Below are positions 58,025 through 64,000 of a DNA stretch of 64,000 nt, piece by piece. Under the pieces are notes generated by a model. It was given only the letters and a program-made list of their open reading frames with translations, was not told the DNA's origin and searched no databases. Source of the stretch: Cynocephalus volans (Eukaryota; Chordata; Mammalia; Dermoptera; Cynocephalidae). Position 1 is the first letter of the stretch. Every line of letters starts with the position of its first letter. The stretch is taken from contig NC_084463.1 of NCBI RefSeq assembly GCF_027409185.1, forward strand, positions 111,544,133-111,608,132, in the 5' to 3' direction. A program made the translations under genes and the position numbers.

Positions 58025-58308
58025 AGATAGAGTCCTAGTCCAATAAGATTAGTGTCTTTATAAAAACAGACACCAGAGAGTTCATTCTCTCTCTCTCTCT
58101 CTCTCTCATTCTCACTCTTTTTCTCCACTCCATGTGAAGACACAGGGAGAAGACAGCCAGGAAAAGAGCCCTCAACAGAAATGGTATCAGCTGGCCCCTT
58201 GATCTTAGACTTCCCAGCCTCCAGAACTGTGAGATAATAAATTTATGTTGTTTAAGCCACCCAGCCTGTGGTTTTTGTTTTGGGAGCCTGAGCAGACTAA
58301 CATAGGCA
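58025..58308 (+). repeat. MaLR-type LTR 3' part
   Basis: TAGTCCAATAAGATTAGTGTC, CCATGTGAAGACACAGGGAG, TTCCCAGCCTCCAGAACTGTG, TGTTTAAGCCACCCAGCCTG, ending GCAGACTAACATA. It contains a (CT)n run at about 58085-58108. Confidence 0.65.
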
Positions 58309-58314
58309 GAGTCT

Positions 58315-58800
58315 ACCAAAAGTGAACAACATATGTCAACTCTATGACTCAGCAATTCTACCCGTAGGTATAAATCCAAAAGAAATGAGTATATATGGGC
58401 ACCAAAAGTCATGAGCAAAGATGTTCATAGCAGCAGTATTCACAACACTTTCACACTGGCAATAGCCCAAGTGTCCCTCGACAACAGAACAGACAGTAAA
58501 TTATGGCTTTTTCATAAAACAGAATAGTACATAGTAATAGCAATGAACAAATTACAAGTATATGTAACAGCATAAATGTATTTCACAAATACAATGATGA
58601 AAGAAAGAAAAAAGCCAACATGAGAAAGTGTATAACATATGATCCTATTTATGTAAAATTCACAATCAGGCAGTAATACTCTTTTTCTTGATCTGAATAA
58701 TGGTTATGTGGGTGTGTTCACTTTGCAGAAATTCATTAAACTATACACACTTATAATCTGTCTATTTTCTGTATATACTTCAACAAAACGTTTACAGAAA
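58315..58800 (+). repeat. Old L1 (L1M-type) 3'-end fragment
   Basis: GACTCAGCAATTCTACCCGT, GATGTTCATAGCAGCAGTATTC, GCCCAAGTGTCCCTCGACAAC, GAAAAAAGCCAACATGAGAAAG, TTCATTAAACTATACACAC in L1 3' order. It parallels the older L1 fragment at 10265. Confidence 0.85.
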
Positions 58801-59797
58801 TATAGCCACCCATTAAAAATGTCACACCATTGTGATAGTGAAAAACAAGTTGCTATACTGGATGGTATGGGAATAGTGTGATCTGCTGACCTGCGATTGA
58901 CCAGCCCGTGATGTCACAGCAACCTACCCATAGAAAGGACAAGGTGGTAGGATCACAATGGATAATCACCTGGAAGTCTCATCATTCATAAATAAGGTAA
59001 CACATACATCATAATATTTTTCAGTCATGTGCTTAGGCAGGTAACTACTCAACACAGAATTGTAATGGCACAAATATACATATCTTATACACTAAAATAT
59101 CTTTTAAAAATCATTGTGAACTTGTGGGGTTAAGATATGTAGACTCGGAGAATGTTAGCTCAGATCAGGTTAGTCTATGGCATAGAATGGTTGTCTATTT
59201 ATTGAATAAACCATTTCTCTTGCCTGTGTCTTTGCATCCACTTTGGGTATCTGAAGCCCAGAGGACAAATGGGGAATTTTTAAGGGTCATTTATTTTCCT
59301 GGTAGCTGCCCTACATTCTCCACCAGGAGAAGGTCATACAAGCTGGAATGGAGTCCCATGGCTATAAATCTAGCCCTAGCTATGATCTTCTAAAGGGCAG
59401 AGCCTGAAGATCATGACACAGCATTGACTCTGAAGGGACTCTGACATATCAGGGAGCTCGGGGAACCCTCGGGCTCCCTCCTGCTAGGGAAGGGCTGCCA
59501 GAACTGGGAATATGATTGACCCATAATCTCCCCAAAGGAGGCAGTTGTTCCTTTTTGGAAATGTATCCCCTTCTTTCCTCCCTCCCTGCCCCAGAGAATC
59601 CTGACATCCTAGTGTCCTCCCCCAGCCTCCCTCCAGGCAGGACAAGTATGACTACCCTCCTTTTGATCTTGAGGACACTTCCTCATGAAAATCCCCAGAG
59701 GCCTGTGGGGAGCCGTCATGACAGAGGTTAGCTATTCTTTCCCCCACCAGACACACACATGCACACCTGCTGGCACAGGGATCATTAGAGGACTCAC

Positions 59798-59893
59798 CTG
59801 GGGTGTCATCCCATGGCAGATGTACATGATGGGAACATTCTCTGTATCTGGCCCTTGATCAAGACACAAATCAGTCTTCAGGGAATTCTGCAG
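59798..59893 (-). CDS. GALNT18: GALNT18 antepenultimate coding exon (lectin domain, alpha repeat)
   Basis: This is an internal exon of 96 bases (32 codons) of a GT27-family polypeptide GalNAc-transferase. Such enzymes transfer GalNAc from UDP-GalNAc to Ser/Thr in the secretory pathway. It reads LQNSLKTDLCLDQG and ends MYICHGMTPQ. The CLD triplet is the hallmark of a ricin-B lectin repeat, here the first (alpha) repeat. The donor is a consensus CAG/GTGAGT at 59797-59792. The acceptor follows a pyrimidine-rich stretch and ends TTCAG at 59894. A second AG six bases further in (CTGCAG) would start the exon at 59887 instead and drop Leu-Gln. I chose the outer one because the paralogues I recall retain the LQN. 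The reading frame is phase 0 at the 3' junction. Assignment to GALNT18 rather than GALNT9 or GALNT8 is from recalled similarity. Confidence 0.9.
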
Positions 59894-61734
59894 CTGAACA
59901 TCAGAGGACAGATGGCAACACCAAAGAGAAAGGAAGACAGGAAGCAAATGCATTAACTCAGAGAAACAAGCACTCCACTGAGACAGACTCCATTTCCTTA
60001 GTCAACCCAAGGCTACCCTAGAACACTGGAAACCAGTAAGCACTAGCTTTTGCCTTGCATAAAGGTGCTGAGGAGAGTTCAGTCTCCTTTGAAGAAAAAA
60101 CATTCACAAGTCATTAAACAGCAAGCTGGGTTTTGGGAGCTGAGATAGTCTGGGTAAAAATAAGAGATACACATGTATGTACACACACACAAAATGGTGC
60201 TAGGTGTTTCACCTCCACTTCCCCAGGGGTGCACAATGGCCTTCAAGAGTCCCTGAGTGGTGTCTTTGTTCTTGAGACTTGGGGGAAGTGGGCAACATGT
60301 TAGCTGTTTTCTGGCCTGGGAGGTCCTCTGGGGCTTCTACCTCTTGCAGATCCAGCAGTGTTTTGGCCCATGCTGGCCCATTGGCTGAGGGTCCTCCAGA
60401 GTGGGAGTTCTGGTGGGAGCATGAGAGAGGAGGGGGCCAGGATGGGAGCAGGAGAAGGGAGACTCAGCCATAAGTTCATGGGCTCACAGACTTGGCAAGC
60501 AATGGAACATGCCTCGGTAAGTCCCCTTCTGGCTTAAGCCCACTCTCAGCCCTTGGCAGGTAGCCTATAGTCTACATGGCCCTGCTCACCAGCCACTGCT
60601 GAGTAGACCATAGTGGGCACCAACCAACAGTTTAGAATGAAGAAATTCTCTTTCTCTCCCTCCGTCTCCTCCCCTTCTCTCTCTGGAATTTGGCCATCTC
60701 ATCATTCTCTTTTCCTGTCTTAGGAGTCTAAACAAGACCTAGAGACGTGGTCAGTGGGTGGTGACCACTGGAATCGCAAGGCCATTTAGATCGGGCATGG
60801 GGGAATCTGTTGGGCCACGTGCAAGTAGAAAAAAAGCCAGTTGCAGTCAAGGATGAGATGAAGCACAAGGCAGACAGAATTAGGAACAAGAGAGACCATC
60901 CTGCCCCTGCTGTGGCTTTAGTGGCTTCCCAGCTAGAGTGCCCATGTCCAGCCGTGCTTCAGTTTGTGTGCCTGCAAGAGAGTTTGTGGCATCTTCACTC
61001 CTCCCCCACCTTAACTTGCGCTAGCATAACCAGGTTTCTCTCCTCAGCAATCAGAGCACTCTGTTTAGAACAGGGGACTGGAGATCAGGAGCCGGGGAAG
61101 ACAAGGGTAATGGAGCACAGGTGGGTCTTCTATCGGGGGCAGGCCAGAGACAGAGAGCAGCTGGGTGTTTGTAGCCCTGACTGCTTGTGGCAGGAGTGGA
61201 ATAAACCCAATTGAGGGACACGAAATGGAACGGATAACTAGGGGCCCATGTGTGCTCTATGCATACCCTGTTCTCAACAGGGGACAAGGAACAGAGTCAA
61301 ATGCTTTTCTCTTGCACTTCCTTTCCTGCAGTGGGTAACAGCAGCTTATTCCTAAACTTACAGTTTAGAGGTTTTGAAGAAATATGTGTGAACATGTGTT
61401 AGATCCCTAGGCTGTAAATCGTTTGTTATAAATTGGCTTCTTGGCTTGCTGTTGTGGGATGAGCATATGTGAACACACTCTGGACTTGTCCTGCAGCCCT
61501 CGGAGAGGTGAAGGTCCCACCAAAAGCCAAGTACTTCAACCCATTAGTGAAACCTGCTAACTTCTGTAGCAAAGAGGAAGGCCCAGAGAGACCTGCTGTC
61601 AGGCTTGGCTTTCCTCTGGGTTTTTAAAGCCAGCCTCTGGGTGAGGGGGTGTGTGTCTTTTGATTGAGCACCCCTGGCTCTGTGTCCTCTCTCCCCTGTT
61701 AAGCAGGTGATCTCTTAAAGTGGTTGGGAGAGAC

Positions 61735-61945
61735 AGGCTGGGATGGAATCCTGGCTCCAGCCATGTGGTCTTGGACAAAGCAATATAACTCCTTCCTGCC
61801 TGTTTTCTTCTCTCTAAAATGGGAATAATAATAGCGCCTACCTCTAAGGCTGTTATGAGAATTAAGGTAAACAGTACCTAAAAGTGCTCAGCACAGGGCC
61901 TGGCAAATAACAAATGTGCGCTAATCGTTAGCTGCTGTTATTACT
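61735..61945 (+). repeat. MIR SINE remnant
   Basis: GGATGGAATCCTGGCTCCAGCC, CTAAAATGGGAATAATAATAGC, CTCAGCACAGGGCCTGGCAAA. Confidence 0.88.
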
Positions 61946-61974
61946 GCTATAACCTTCCTGAAAGCCATTCAAGG

Positions 61975-62110
61975 AAACTAGTTTTTATGAATGCATCTAT
62001 GTGCCAGGTACCATGTGAAGTACTTTCCATGTGTATCTCACCTAATTCTCAAAACAGCCCTGCCGGGTGGGTAATATTATCTCTTTTAAAGATGAAGAAA
62101 CCGAGGAGCA
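61975..62110 (-). repeat. MIR fragment
   Basis: ATGTGCCAGGTACCATGTGAAG, CTCACCTAATTCTCAAAACAGCC, AAAGATGAAGAAACCGAGGAG. It forms an inverted pair with the preceding MIR. Confidence 0.8.
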
Positions 62111-62129
62111 GTAACAAGCTCCATCTCCC

Positions 62130-62450
62130 TTCCTGTCTATAACACTATTCCCGCTGTGCGGACGCTTCCCCGTGATGCCCTCGCTTTGGGCTTCTCGGCC
62201 TGACTAAATCCTCCCCTTGCTGTGGTGCTCAGCTTATCTGCCCTCAGGGACGCTTCCCTGAGCCGAGTCTGGCCACACACCTCACCAGCACCCACTTCTC
62301 TGGCTGTAGGACTTTGCATGTTGTGTGCCTGCTGCTGCTTCACCAGCCTGTGTCCCCTGGCAGCCACCAGACTGGTCTTTCTCACTGTGTATCACACGGC
62401 CAAGGCATAGCAGACAAACCACACTTGTTGAATGAGTGCACAAAGAAAAT
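62130..62450 (+). repeat. L2 LINE 3' fragment
   Basis: Pyrimidine-rich L2 3' wording with CAGGGACGCTTCCCTGAGCC, GCATGTTGTGTGCCTGCTGC and a closing CTTGTTGAATGAGTGCACAAAG. Confidence 0.6.
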
Positions 62451-62554
62451 GAATACGTGAATGGCATTCTCAAACGAACGGCATCAGAGTAGGACAAGTG
62501 GCAGTGCTGGAGTCCATCTGACTACAGTCCTGACATTGTAAAAGACACCCCATG

Positions 62555-62690
62555 AAATGGTATCACTACAAACATTAAGGTTTTGCACATTGTCAAGCTT
62601 ACACAGCAAGTAAGTGGCAAAGCTAACGTTCAGAAGCCAGGCATGTCTGTTTCCAGATGCTACTCCATCTCCACTCTCAGCACCAGAGCT
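62555..62690 (-). repeat. MIR fragment
   Basis: TGTCAAGCTTACACAGCAAG, TAAGTGGCAAAGCTAACGTTC and CCAGATGCTACTCCATCTCC match the reverse MIR 5' half. Confidence 0.65.
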
Positions 62691-64000
62691 GGGATTAATC
62701 CAGAGCTACCTTTCTCCTGGACATGGAGCTCAATGATCCAAGGGAAACCCATGCCCACACAATGAGGCCCACAGGCTCTTCTGCCTGTAGGAGTCATTAA
62801 TGGGACCTATCAGTGGATTAATGCGCTGGGCTATAGACTTGACACTAGTCCAGCTGAGAGTCCCAGAAGTCATTTGACCTGAACAACATGGTTTGGGCAT
62901 GAGTTGGAATGGACAAAGCAAAAAGAAACTCAACCCCTGAAAATACTTCTGGTCGCTTTATTTCAGAATAAAAATAATTACCAGGGAGCAGGATTCAGAC
63001 CCAGCAAATCCTCTTGCTCTGTGCTGCATCCTGCTTTGCCCATCTTCACCCTGTTGTCCCCAATAGGGGTTCATTATGCTCCTTGGCAAGCAAGTGTGTC
63101 TCTGCTCATGTGGGAGACTAGCTTGCAGAGGACGCAGGGGTGGGGGGCGTGGGGTTGGACTATGCCCTGTACAGTGGCTGGTACATGAACATGCAGGGGT
63201 TCAGAGACCTCTGCCATCCCCAGGGACTGCTAACATAGCATAGCCCCTTAGGATGAGAGTGGATGGCTTTCAACGTGACAGAGTGAAAACAGCCCAAGCT
63301 GCGGACTCAGACAGATCTAGATCACAACCCTGTATGTGCCACTTACTACTTGACCAATCAGACATTTCTGGGTGTGGCGCTGAGGGGTGACATGATGAAC
63401 CAGCTGCATGTGTACATAAGATGATACTCTTTGGCTTGGAGGATGAGAATGCCTTTGTATAAGACCCAGAATTGCAATGGCCACATGTACACACCTCCAC
63501 TGTTAACTGTGCCCTCTGCCTCTCTCGGTGAGTGTGGCTATAGCTGACAGCGTGCTGAGAACATGAGTCCAGAAGCTTGTCCTGGCTCACAGAGGCTTAG
63601 GGCCTATACTTTCTCTGGAGCCACAGCAGCATGACTATCCTTTTAGGACTGGATCAACAATGGCCCAGCAGCATACACAGCTTGCCATGGGGTGGACTGT
63701 GGGGACATCAGTAGCAGCTGTGTCCTTGGGATGGTTCTGGGGAAGTAGATGGGACTGATGGGCACCTTACAGTGCAATGTGCTTCCATGGTGACGAGAGA
63801 TCTGAAGTCTCAGTTACTGCCTGGACAGCAGCAGCTGAGGTGTTTTCTGACATCTGAATCACACTAGCCTGAGAAATGGAGAGGCCATTGGGTGGCTCTC
63901 TTGGGACATGTCAAGCATACCACGGGGACTCTCATGGGAGGATATGACCCTCTCCTACAGTCTGGCCTCCTGGACAACAGAGACCCTGGGGTTGGGGGTG

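Larger units (their letters stand above)
30110..59797 (-). other. GALNT18: GALNT18 intron between antepenultimate and penultimate exons
   Basis: Donor GTGAGT at 59797; acceptor CCCCAG ending at 30110. The intron is 29.7 kb. Apart from the listed repeats, I see nothing assignable in 31390-33600, 34070-34930, 35050-36505, 37780-38440, 38905-39555, 40090-41225, 41700-42855, 44240-45265, 46770-47450, 48425-50980, 52590-53525, 54220-55415, 55800-56395, 56840-57955 and 58805-59790. The 48425-49300 part is pyrimidine-rich and probably an old repeat that I cannot name. 31870-32110 likewise looks repeat-like. Confidence 0.85.
59894..64000 (-). other. GALNT18: GALNT18 intron upstream of the antepenultimate exon (partial)
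   Basis: This is intron sequence running off the right edge. 59900-61730 and 62700-64000 hold no assignable gene or clear repeat, apart from a faint MIR core at about 63285-63360. The rest is MIR and L2. Confidence 0.75.

Noticed and set aside
30110..59797. Intronic CK2-alpha retrogene, as is found in a human GALNT18 intron
   Set aside because: No kinase-like frame was seen in either strand; the human copy may lie in a different intron or be lineage-specific.

Overview
This is mammalian nuclear DNA: a sparse gene with three short exons spread over more than 50 kb, embedded in old LINE, MIR, LTR and DNA-transposon remnants. The two youngest-looking SINEs (43354-43529 and 47465-47639) are two-unit tRNA-Ile-like elements with Pol III boxes and target-site duplications. 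I know this type from the colugo (Dermoptera, CYN family). I see no Alu, B1/B2, Bov-tA, carnivore tRNA-Lys SINE or equine ERE. A colugo-like genome is therefore my best inference, held at about 55 percent.

The one recognisable gene is GALNT18, a GT27-family polypeptide N-acetylgalactosaminyltransferase, on the minus strand. The window holds its last three coding exons: 59798-59893, 29945-30109 and 8492-8638. Together they encode most of the C-terminal ricin-B (CBM13) lectin domain. All splice sites are canonical and the visible junctions are phase 0. The 3' UTR runs left to an AATAAA at 8236-8241. The catalytic domain and earlier exons lie beyond the right edge.

Positions 1-8215 lie downstream of the gene: two MLT1-type LTRs, a MER2-like Tigger, a MIR, a TG-rich repeat, and a short coding-looking stretch on the minus strand at 4073-4321 that I cannot name. 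The 21-kb intron between the last two exons (8639-29944) holds a full-length minus-strand L1 (10615-17429) inserted into an older plus-strand L1 tail. The L1 has its 5' UTR with a YY1-like start, ORF1, ORF2, a G-rich 3' UTR, 15-bp target-site duplications and an unusual two-part A tail. Its ORF2 is broken by two nonsense codons and three frameshifts, and ORF1 has a stop at codon 6. The 30-kb intron (30110-59797) is a patchwork of MIR, L2 and LTR elements and contains both SINEs. The right end (59894-64000) is intronic with MIR and L2 fragments.

No complete protein-coding gene, functional RNA gene, CRISPR array or prokaryotic system is present. The points most worth a second look are the 254-codon open frame in the L1 5' UTR, the bipartite L1 tail, a 46-codon basic ORF between L1 ORF1 and ORF2, the two SINE subfamilies, and several A/T-rich homeobox-motif-dense blocks that may be conserved regulatory DNA. 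Most repeat boundaries were placed by eye and are approximate to about 10-30 bases. Family names rest on recall of consensus sequences, not on a database search.
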